Positions 57,624 to 64,000 of a stretch of 64,000 nucleotides of DNA are shown piece after piece. The stretch's first letter is position 1; each line of letters begins with the position of its first letter. Location of the stretch: the NCBI GenBank assembly GCA_964501275.1, contig CAZCSP010000013.1:28279-92278 (forward strand). The letters run 5' to 3'. The DNA comes from 55-13 sp964501275. Its GTDB lineage: Bacteria; Armatimonadota; Fimbriimonadia; Fimbriimonadales; Fimbriimonadaceae. The notes beneath the pieces are model-generated. The model searched no databases. It was given only the letters and a program-made list of their open reading frames with translations, and was not told where the DNA came from. The translations under genes were made by a program, and so were the position numbers.

Positions 57624-58721
57624 TTGGAAAATCCGTCGCAGTTAAGGATTCTGCAAATCATATCGAGCTCTGCCACTTCGGGTGCGGAGCGTCACGTTCT
57701 CCACCTTTCCCGCAAGCTCCAGGAGCACGGGCACTTCGTAAAGGTGGTGTGCCCGAACAAAGGGTGGCTTCCGACGGTTTTGGAGGATTCGGAGATTCCG
57801 ATCAAGATCTCCAACATGAAGGGAACGGGCTGGTACCGCACCATGCTCTACCTGATGCACCAGGCCCGCAAGCACAAGGTGGACGTGATCCACACCCACC
57901 TCACCCGCTCCGCCTATATCGGCCACGCCGCCAGCATCCTCTCCCGCACCCCCGTGGTCACCAGCGTCCACATTGCCAACAACGACCAGATCTACAAGCG
58001 TCTGGCTAGAGGCACCAATCGACTGGTCGCTGTTTCCAACTTTGTGCGAGGAATGTTGCACGGAAAAGGCGTTCCCGACAAGTTTGTCGACACGGTCTAC
58101 AACGGCACCGACTTCACCGACTTCGCCCTCTCAGATCCCTTGGCCGTGAAGGACGAATTCAAAATTCCCCGCGAACGCCGCCTGATCGGCTTGGTGGGTC
58201 GCGTCTGCAAAGAGAAAGGCCACTTGGAGATGGTCGAGGCGATGAAGGAAGTTCGGAAAGAGCATCCCGAGGCCCATCTGATGTTCGTGGGCCGGGTCGA
58301 AGAACCGTTCGCCCAGGAGTTCGACGACGCCATCCGCAGCGCCGGGATCGAGGATCGGGTCACCCTGACCGGCATCCGCCACGACGTCCCCCGCCTGCTC
58401 GACTCCTTCACGATGAGCACCATGCCCTCCCACATCGAAACCTTCGGCATCGCGGCCCTGGAGGCGATGGCCAGGAGCAAAGCGGTCGTGGCCACGAGAG
58501 TAGGGGGCCTCCCCGAAGTCGTCCGCCACGGCAAAACTGGAATCCTGGTAGACCTGAGACCCGACGAACTCGCCGAAGCCGTCAGCTACCTGATGTCCAA
58601 CGACGACGTGAGAGAAGAAATGGGTGCGAACGGTCGGAAGCTAGTCGAGCAGAAATTCAGCATCGGCGAGATGGTGAGGCAGTTCGAGCAGGTCTACAAC
58701 AAAGCCGCTGGCCGGGCCTAA
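57624..58721 (+). CDS. Family-4 glycosyltransferase
   Basis: 365 residues, TTG start (MENPSQLRILQII). GT-B fold: N-terminal SSATSGAERHVLHLSRKL, HTHLTRSAYIG; C-terminal GLVGRVCKEKGHLEMVEAMK and the nucleotide-sugar motif SHIETFGIAALEAMARSKAVV with the E-x7-E acids. It moves a sugar from a nucleotide-sugar to a lipid or glycan acceptor at the cytoplasmic side. No other glycan genes nearby, so the acceptor is unknown. Confidence 0.9.
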   Translation: MENPSQLRILQIISSSATSGAERHVLHLSRKLQEHGHFVKVVCPNKGWLPTVLEDSEIPIKISNMKGTGWYRTMLYLMHQARKHKVDVIHTHLTRSAYIGHAASILSRTPVVTSVHIANNDQIYKRLARGTNRLVAVSNFVRGMLHGKGVPDKFVDTVYNGTDFTDFALSDPLAVKDEFKIPRERRLIGLVGRVCKEKGHLEMVEAMKEVRKEHPEAHLMFVGRVEEPFAQEFDDAIRSAGIEDRVTLTGIRHDVPRLLDSFTMSTMPSHIETFGIAALEAMARSKAVVATRVGGLPEVVRHGKTGILVDLRPDELAEAVSYLMSNDDVREEMGANGRKLVEQKFSIGEMVRQFEQVYNKAAGRA

Positions 58722-58734
58722 CCAGTCGGAAATC

Positions 58735-58815
58735 GGGGCTCCCCTTCCTCCATTTCTCGGACACAGAATTGGACAAGCCACGGGTTGTTGCGGAAATGGA
58801 GGAAGGGGTCGGGGG
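58735..58815. repeat. CCTCCATTT inverted repeat
   Basis: CCCCTTCCTCCATTT (58741-58755) and AAATGGAGGAAGGGG (58794-58808), 15-bp perfect arms. Same family as the 16-bp repeat inside the terminase gene (18255-18323). Confidence 0.88.
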
Positions 58816-58861
58816 ATGGAGGTTTAGCAGGTTTGTAGAAGTCGCCCCAAAAACCTAATGC

Positions 58862-60397
58862 CTAATGCCCAACACCGAACCTCGCCAACTGTCCCGCTTC
58901 CAACCCGCCCAACAACTCAACATCCTCATTCGCCCGCGCGGCCTCGACCGTATACGCATCCACCGCTTCCTCATAGGTCAGATTCTCAGCGGCGTCAAAC
59001 CCCTCGGGCCGGGAAGTCGCCACCCGAATCCCATCCTGTGGGTTCCCCTGAACGATCGGGCGGTCGGAACTGAAGCTGAGCGGGATTCCCGCATCCTTCA
59101 CCGACCGAAACCGCTTGAGGGAAGCCGTGCGCTCCGGGCCCAGTTGGCGGCGATAGCTGTGCCCAAACCTCATCAGGAACTCCGGTTGCATCGTGCAGCA
59201 GCATCCCAAGCTTGCCATCCGCTCGATCTGCGAATCCGAAAGGAGCATCGCGTGTTCGATCCGGTGGCGGGATGGATTGTCTAACTTTGAGTAAGCGTCC
59301 ATCACCAAATCCGTGCTGTAGTCGCCGATACTGTGAATTGCGATCTGGAACCCCGCCTCATCGGCGATCCGCACCATCTGGTTCAGGCGCTCAGGGGCAT
59401 AGATGAGCTGTCCACTGACCTCTTGCTCGGTGTGCCCCGCCGCATCCTTGGCATGGCGGCTGATGGAATACCCCGCCGTCTTCTCCCCCGAGTACCGCCC
59501 ATAAATCGCCGCCGTAGCCGACCCGATCGCCCCATCGGCAAAGATTTTGATTCCCCCGATCCGACACTCTGGCGTACTGGCAAACCCCTCAACCGCCTCC
59601 CGAACCTCTTCGCTCCGCCATCCGCCGTCCCGCTTGAACACCTCGCCCCATTGCAGGTACAGCCGAGTCAGAACTTGACAGCCCCGGTCCGCTGCCACCC
59701 GATACGCCTTCAACTCCTGAAGGAGATGGAACCGGCCCGTCATCATGTCGCTGGCGCAACAGATTCCATCGTCCGCCATACGCTCCCCCGCCCTCAGAAT
59801 TGCGTCCGTCATCTCCTCCAAAGTCGGCATCGGCGCGCAGTGGGTCACCCGCTCATGGGCGCTTTCAAAGAGGACCCCATTCAAGGTCCCATCTTCGAAC
59901 CGGCCATAACTCCCGCCCTCCGGGTCTGCCGCATCGTCCCCCACCCCCGCCGCCCGCAAGGCCGCGCTGTTCGCTACGCTCGCATGGCCGTTCACATGCC
60001 GTAGCAGTATGGGAACCACCCCAGAGATCGTATCGAGATCTTTTCTGGTCAAGTAAACGCCACCAAACTTGGTCTGATCGTAGTGAACCGCCAGGAGCCA
60101 CTTATCGGCGGGAGTCTCCGCCAGCCGATCCCGAACCGCGTCCAAGACTTCCTGATTGCTCCGACAATCGCCGAGGAACAGCTTCTGAAGATCGAGCCCC
60201 GTTGGCAAGATATGGCAATGATTATCAATAAAAGATGGACGAATCGTCGCACCGCCCAAATCCTCCAACAAGGCATCCGCCTCTACCGAGACACCCCGAT
60301 AAGCCACCCGGCCATCCTCCACCAGCATCGACTGCGGCTCCCCCGTCCGCCACCAAAGAAAGTTCGTATAAAGCGTCTTCGAAGTTCTATCTATCAT
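58862..60397 (-). CDS. Amidohydrolase family 3 (YtcJ-like)
   Basis: 511 residues. Composite-domain amidohydrolase: FIDNHCHILPTG holds the HxH metal ligands, LRHVNGHASVANSAAL, GIKIFADGAIGSATAAIY and the C-terminal LSFSSDRPIVQGNPQDGIRV. YtcJ-type enzymes hydrolyse cyclic amides or imines of unknown natural substrates. No signal peptide. The last residues (RFGVGH) are encoded by right-arm heptad repeat DNA. ATG at 60397. Confidence 0.88.
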   Translation of the reverse strand: MIDRTSKTLYTNFLWWRTGEPQSMLVEDGRVAYRGVSVEADALLEDLGGATIRPSFIDNHCHILPTGLDLQKLFLGDCRSNQEVLDAVRDRLAETPADKWLLAVHYDQTKFGGVYLTRKDLDTISGVVPILLRHVNGHASVANSAALRAAGVGDDAADPEGGSYGRFEDGTLNGVLFESAHERVTHCAPMPTLEEMTDAILRAGERMADDGICCASDMMTGRFHLLQELKAYRVAADRGCQVLTRLYLQWGEVFKRDGGWRSEEVREAVEGFASTPECRIGGIKIFADGAIGSATAAIYGRYSGEKTAGYSISRHAKDAAGHTEQEVSGQLIYAPERLNQMVRIADEAGFQIAIHSIGDYSTDLVMDAYSKLDNPSRHRIEHAMLLSDSQIERMASLGCCCTMQPEFLMRFGHSYRRQLGPERTASLKRFRSVKDAGIPLSFSSDRPIVQGNPQDGIRVATSRPEGFDAAENLTYEEAVDAYTVEAARANEDVELLGGLEAGQLARFGVGH

Positions 60398-60412
60398 TGC
60401 TTTCCTTGTAGT

Positions 60413-60491
60413 ACGGCGTCATCCTGAGCGAGCAAAGTGTAGTTTGTAGCATGACCGCTTGCTGGTCGCGAGTCGAAGGACCTCACCCGCG
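60413..60491. repeat. Dispersed repeat (copy at 9761-9839)
   Basis: ACGGCGTCATCCTGAGCGAGC and TCGCGAGTCGAAGGACCTCA ends, the complement of the 9761 copy. Confidence 0.75.
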
Positions 60492-60527
60492 CGCATTTTT
60501 ATTCGCTATCACACTCCGCAAAAAACC

Positions 60528-61490
60528 TCATACCATTGACCTCATCGCAAAGAGCGCCGGGACCCCACCGGTATGCCAAAAACAAATCCGTCCCCCAATC
60601 TCACCCTTGGCAACCAACTCCTGCAACCCCGCAAACGCCTTACCCGAGTAGATCGGATCGAGGAAGACACCCTCCTTCCTCGCCAGATAGCGGATGGCGT
60701 CGTTGCCATGCTTGCTCGGCACCCCATATCCCGGCCCCACCATATCGTAATAAACCCGAAACTCCTCCGCCGGAATAGCCTCGACCCCCAACAACTCCGC
60801 CAACCCTAAGCTCAATTCCGCGAAGTCCTGCACGATCTCCGGCTCCGGGTCGCTTGCGATCCCCAACACCTTCGTCCCCGTCCCCCGAAAGGCATGGGCC
60901 AGCCCCACCTGGGTCGAGCCGCTGCTGCTGGCAAAGACGATCCAATCAAACGCCTGATCAAGCTCCTTAGCCGCCTCATAAAAGGCCAACGCCCCCATCG
61001 GAGCCGAGCCCCCAATCGGAATCCGATACACCCGCAATCCCCGCCGCTCCAACTGCTGGCCGACCTCCTCCGCGTGGCCATAAAGCTCCTCCCAAGTCCC
61101 ATCGGGATAGATATGCAGGTCCACCCCCAGCCATTGGTCCAGCAACACATTCCCGCCGTCGCGATGCAGCCCGTCCATCATGGGAGGGTTGTATTCATAG
61201 GGCGTCTCCATCACCGCCGCCGCGCACTCCATCCCGCAAACCGCCGCGGCCGCCCCCAAGTGCCGAATAAAGTTGGACTGCATCGCTCCGCAGGAGACCA
61301 CCGCCTGGGCTCCCTGCGCAAGAGCGTCGCCCATCATGTATTCCAGCTTCCGCCCCTTATTCCCCCCCATCGCAAACCCCGTCAAGTCGTCCCGCTTGAT
61401 CCAAAGATCGATCCCAAGGTCCTCAGAAACCCGGTCAAGCCGGTGCAAAGGAGTCGGCGCCTGGATGAGAGAGACCTTGGGAGGAGGCAT
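60528..61490 (-). CDS. PLP-dependent D-cysteine desulfhydrase / ACC deaminase-like enzyme
   Basis: 320 residues, fold-type II. PLP lysine in GFAMGGNKGRKLEYM (about residue 51). CGAMQSNFIRHLGAAAAVCG and SSSGSTQVGLAHAF (phosphate-binding loop), and C-terminal FWHTGGVPALFAM are the DcyD/ACC-deaminase pattern. It would break down D-cysteine or a related amino acid. ACC deaminase differs at a few key positions that I cannot check by eye. ATG at 61490. Confidence 0.85.
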   Translation of the reverse strand: MPPPKVSLIQAPTPLHRLDRVSEDLGIDLWIKRDDLTGFAMGGNKGRKLEYMMGDALAQGAQAVVSCGAMQSNFIRHLGAAAAVCGMECAAAVMETPYEYNPPMMDGLHRDGGNVLLDQWLGVDLHIYPDGTWEELYGHAEEVGQQLERRGLRVYRIPIGGSAPMGALAFYEAAKELDQAFDWIVFASSSGSTQVGLAHAFRGTGTKVLGIASDPEPEIVQDFAELSLGLAELLGVEAIPAEEFRVYYDMVGPGYGVPSKHGNDAIRYLARKEGVFLDPIYSGKAFAGLQELVAKGEIGGRICFWHTGGVPALFAMRSMV

Positions 61491-61613
61491 TTGAAGATTG
61501 TATATCGCTGAATCGTCCCTACCTCACCGATTCCCACGATCCCACGATAAAACGATCCCGCGATCCAACTATCGCCCCACGGCCCAATCGCACTATCGAA
61601 CCATAATCTCCCC

Positions 61614-62159
61614 ATGTCCGAGGTCGAAGCCCCTAAACCCAGCAAGTTCAGAAAAGGCTGCAAGATCGGCTGCACCACTCTTGGGGTCATTTTCCTTGGT
61701 CTCGTCCTCTTCTATGGCCCTGCTCTTTGCGACTTTGCCAAGGTGTTTGGCAAGGATTTGTTGACAGACCCGGAAAAGCACGCCTACTCCGCTACCAGCG
61801 AGGAGAACCTCAAAGCCATCTACCAGGCGATGGAGATCTACCATGAGTCGGAGGGCCAATATCCCGAGGCCAACGCCTGGATGGATGCCATCCAAAATCG
61901 CCTGAAAACCAACGACCTGAAGCGCGGGGAAGAGCAGAAGAAACTCATCCGCCCCGACCTCCTGGGTCAAGAAGGGAAGTTCGGGTACGCCATGAATTCC
62001 GCCGCCTCGGGCAAATACAAGGATGATGTTCCCGACCCCAGCACAACTCCGCTCATTTATGAGTCGAAGGAAACTGGAAAGAACGCCCACGGCGACCCGA
62101 AAGAAAATCGTGACGGTTTGGCCATTGCGGTAGACGGAACAATACTGAGGGGTCCATAA
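61614..62159 (+). CDS. Membrane-anchored pseudopilin-like hypothetical protein
   Basis: 181 residues. One N-terminal helix (GCTTLGVIFLGLVLFYGPAL, residues 19-38) after a cytoplasmic KPSKFRKGCK stretch, then a soluble domain ending in ENRDGLAIAVDGTILRGP. The outline recalls H-X9-DG-type pseudopilins or their assembly partners, though the prepilin cleavage motif is absent. 15 bases before the ABC ATPase gene. Confidence 0.6.
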   Translation: MSEVEAPKPSKFRKGCKIGCTTLGVIFLGLVLFYGPALCDFAKVFGKDLLTDPEKHAYSATSEENLKAIYQAMEIYHESEGQYPEANAWMDAIQNRLKTNDLKRGEEQKKLIRPDLLGQEGKFGYAMNSAASGKYKDDVPDPSTTPLIYESKETGKNAHGDPKENRDGLAIAVDGTILRGP

Positions 62160-62174
62160 TGTCCACTATTAGAT

Positions 62175-62963
62175 ATGGCGTCTGATATCATTGAAGTAAA
62201 AGACCTCAAGAAAACCTATCCAGGCAACGTGGAAGCGGTGCGCGGGGTGAGTTTCGAGGTGAAGCAAGGGGAGTTCTTCGGGTTTCTCGGACCTAACGGA
62301 GCGGGGAAGACCACGACCATCAACATGCTGGTCAATCTGGTGAAGCGCACCAGCGGCAGCATCCTGATCGACGGTCTGGACCTGCTCAAGGAGCCTACCG
62401 AGGTTTATCGACGCGTCGGCTTCGCCATGCAGGAGATCGGTCTGGACGAGACCGCCACTGCCCGCGAGATGCTCTGGTTCCACGGGCACCTCTACCACAT
62501 GCCCAAGGACAGGATCGAGGCCCAAGTCGCCAAGCTCCTCAAGCTGGTGGAGTTGGAAAAGGTGGCGGATCGGTACACCCACACCTATTCGGGCGGCATG
62601 AGGCGCAGGTTCGACCTCGCTCTCTCGCTCATCCACGAACCCAAGATCCTCTTCCTCGATGAGCCCACCCAAGGTCTGGACCCCCACGCCCGGCAACTCA
62701 TCTGGAACCACCTGCGGGAGCTGAACCAGAACGGGATGACCATCTTCCTCACCACCCACTTCATGGAGGAGGCGGAGGCACTCTGCCAAAGGCTGGCGAT
62801 CATGGACAAGGGCCAAATCGTCACGGAGGGAACAGTGCAGGAGTTGATCCAGAAGCACGAAGCGAAAAACCTGGAGGACGTATTCCTTAAAACTACCGGC
62901 AGCAATCTGGCGGACGAGGACGTGAACCTGAACGCCCCCGATCCCTATGCGAGGGGAAGGTAG
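62175..62963 (+). CDS. ABC transporter ATP-binding protein (ABC-2 type exporter)
   Basis: 262 residues. Walker A GPNGAGKTTTI, signature YSGGMRRRFDLALS, Walker B LFLDEPTQGLDPHARQ, H-loop TTHFMEEAEAL. Daunorubicin/DrrA-like subclass (GGMRRRFDLA). Drives export with the permease encoded next, three bases later. Substrate unknown. Confidence 0.93.
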   Translation: MASDIIEVKDLKKTYPGNVEAVRGVSFEVKQGEFFGFLGPNGAGKTTTINMLVNLVKRTSGSILIDGLDLLKEPTEVYRRVGFAMQEIGLDETATAREMLWFHGHLYHMPKDRIEAQVAKLLKLVELEKVADRYTHTYSGGMRRRFDLALSLIHEPKILFLDEPTQGLDPHARQLIWNHLRELNQNGMTIFLTTHFMEEAEALCQRLAIMDKGQIVTEGTVQELIQKHEAKNLEDVFLKTTGSNLADEDVNLNAPDPYARGR

Positions 62964-62966
62964 ACC

Positions 62967-63737
62967 ATGTCCACATTCTTCTCCGATTGGTACCACCTGT
63001 CTATTCGCTGTACCAAGCAGATTTGGCGACCCCTCGCGGCCCTGATCCCGTCGCTATTCATCCCGATCTTCTTCTTCCTGGTGAACTCGGCCTCGCTCAA
63101 CGCCTTCTCCAAGGTGGAGGGTTTCCCGGAAGGGGTGAGCTACCGGGACTTCATCGCCCCCATCGCCCTCTTCACAGCTGTCTTCTTCTCGTCAGGCAAC
63201 GCGGGAATCGAACTGGTGCAGGATATCACCAGCGGATACTTCAAGAAGCTCCTCATTATGCCGATCAACCGGCTGGCGATCGTCTTTGGCCGACTAACCG
63301 AGGTCGCCGTACAAGCGATCATGCAAGGGGGAATCGTACTAGTCTTGCTGTTGGCGGTCGGCGTCCGATTCCAAACCGGCTTTTTCGGCGTCGTCGCGAT
63401 CTTCGCCCTCCTCATCCTCTTTGCCATGTCCTGGAGCTGCGTTGGCATGATCGCCGCCCTGCGAACCCAAAACGCCCGCATGGTCCAGTCTCTCTTCGTT
63501 TTGGTGTTCCCCTTCCTCTACCTCACCACTTCCCAAACGCCGATGAATCTGCTCCCCGGTTGGTTCCAGGTCGTGGCGACCTATAACCCCGTGACCTACG
63601 TCATCGAAGGGGTCCGGGCGCTGGTGCTCACCGACTGGAGTAACCCCGTCATCGCCAAGGGTTTTGGGACCGTCGGCGTCCTCACGGTGGTTATGGTGAG
63701 CCTCACGCTAGGTTCATTTAAGAAAGCTTTGAAATAA
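62967..63737 (+). CDS. ABC-2 type permease
   Basis: 256 residues, six membrane helices with the family's middle LFTAVFFSSGNAGIELVQDI and the last pair YNPVTYVIEGVRALV. Partner of the preceding ATPase, DrrB-like. Likely exports lipids, polysaccharides or drugs; not decided by sequence. Confidence 0.92.
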   Translation: MSTFFSDWYHLSIRCTKQIWRPLAALIPSLFIPIFFFLVNSASLNAFSKVEGFPEGVSYRDFIAPIALFTAVFFSSGNAGIELVQDITSGYFKKLLIMPINRLAIVFGRLTEVAVQAIMQGGIVLVLLLAVGVRFQTGFFGVVAIFALLILFAMSWSCVGMIAALRTQNARMVQSLFVLVFPFLYLTTSQTPMNLLPGWFQVVATYNPVTYVIEGVRALVLTDWSNPVIAKGFGTVGVLTVVMVSLTLGSFKKALK

Positions 63738-63808
63738 ATTTCCTAAAAATGTTGCCTTTATTGGCCCAGGGATATATACTGTGGTGGAATCAGTATCGAT
63801 TCAAAAAA

Positions 63809-63928
63809 TTGCAGGAAGCAAACCTGGGCTAGCTGGCTGATCGGCAATGGCGGCTCATAGGAAACTCAAGGAAGTTATGAGTTGCCGGGTAGCCATCCAA
63901 GGCTACGTTACGGGTGCGTCTCCTGCAA
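63809..63928 (+). ncRNA. Structured leader RNA candidate, class not identified
   Basis: A closed stem TTGCAGGA (63809-63816) / TCCTGCAA (63921-63928), perfect over 8 bp, encloses two hairpins. One has arms CGGCAA and CTCATA (63842-63847, 63854-63859) pairing with TATGAG and TTGCCG (63876-63887). The other is GTAGCC / GGCTAC (63889-63894, 63901-63906). It lies 18 bases before the ATG of the next gene. GCAAACC and GCCGGGTAGCC recall c-di-GMP-I motifs, but the GACGCAAAGC core is missing. Confidence 0.45.
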
Positions 63929-63946
63929 AGAAAACACACAGGAGCA

Positions 63947-64000
63947 ATGGACTTGAAGAGAACTGCAAAATACGCACTCACTCTCGTTCTCGGCGCCGGT
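63947..64000 (+). CDS. Start of an exported protein (3' end outside window)
   Basis: 18 codons visible: MDLKRTAKYALTLVLGAG, a basic N-terminus and hydrophobic core typical of a signal peptide. AGGAG lies 4-8 bases before the ATG. Preceded by the structured leader. No more can be said. Confidence 0.6.
   Translation, partial: MDLKRTAKYALTLVLGAG

Noticed and set aside
63835..63875. Hammerhead ribozyme (CTGATCGG and GGAAAC words)
   Set aside because: The CUGANGA core is not present and the stems do not fit the three-way junction.
63809..63928. c-di-GMP-I (GEMM) riboswitch
   Set aside because: Only two short motifs agree; the central GACGCAAAGC and the tetraloop-receptor arrangement are absent, so I leave the class open.

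Overview
The window is one draft-assembly segment with a 100-N gap at 24212-24311. It is GC-rich and comes from a diderm, aerobic, heterotrophic bacterium. Evidence for this includes apolipoprotein N-acyltransferase, an outer-membrane barrel, lipobox proteins, MqnC of the futalosine menaquinone route, a Tat-exported superoxide dismutase, and an oxygen-dependent phenylalanine/tyrosine route (PhhA, HppD). A prepilin-type protein carrying NLRQISVALSTYASDNN, together with GH36-like and Mu-head genes, fits Armatimonadota (Fimbriimonadia-like). That placement is an inference; no rRNA or tRNA gene is visible.

Layout. 1-5 kb: lnt end, a DUF4870 protein, a VapBC-type toxin-antitoxin pair, a Tat-type alpha-galactosidase-like enzyme, a hypothetical. 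5.2-12.1 kb: a copper-handling locus of six genes on the + strand, namely a small Cys-containing exported protein, a YHS-repeat protein, a YtkA-like Ig-fold protein, a Cys-rich outer-membrane barrel, CopZ-like and CopA. 12.4-15.6 kb: DEAD-box helicase, then rplJ-rplL with an L10 leader and an intrinsic attenuator. 16.0-17.6 kb: an operon of a Cys-rich secreted protein, a membrane protein and a pseudopilin. 17.9-27.0 kb: a Mu-like head module (terminase, DUF935 portal, protease, decoration protein, gpT capsid, connectors) with no tail, integrase or lysis genes, split by an M48 protease and Mrp. 27-64 kb: mostly housekeeping and small exported proteins: MqnC, a PD40 lipoprotein, nitrilase-like and HAD enzymes, several DinB-fold proteins, the lysA-M50-trpS operon, ankyrin proteins, SOD, RNase G/E, CsbD/DUF1328 stress genes, HppD, a transglutaminase, TlpA-like thioredoxin, PhhA, gamma-glutamyltransferase, GT4, amidohydrolase, a PLP desulfhydrase-like enzyme, and an ABC exporter. 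The right edge holds a structured leader RNA ahead of a new exported protein.

The most unusual property is the density and variety of palindromic repeats. At least seven families sit between genes. Three of them have also entered genes without breaking the frame: the terminase (about 149 codons), the portal (about 28 codons) and the essential-type gene lysA (about 110 codons made of ten successive short palindromes). This resembles the protein-coding palindromic elements known from Rickettsia, here in an unrelated lineage. A second family, long degenerate hairpins built from 6-8 base words (GGGTTTTAG-like left arm, CACCAAACGC-like right arm), lies just ahead of ribosome binding sites. In one case it appears to supply the signal-peptide codons of the copper-locus barrel.
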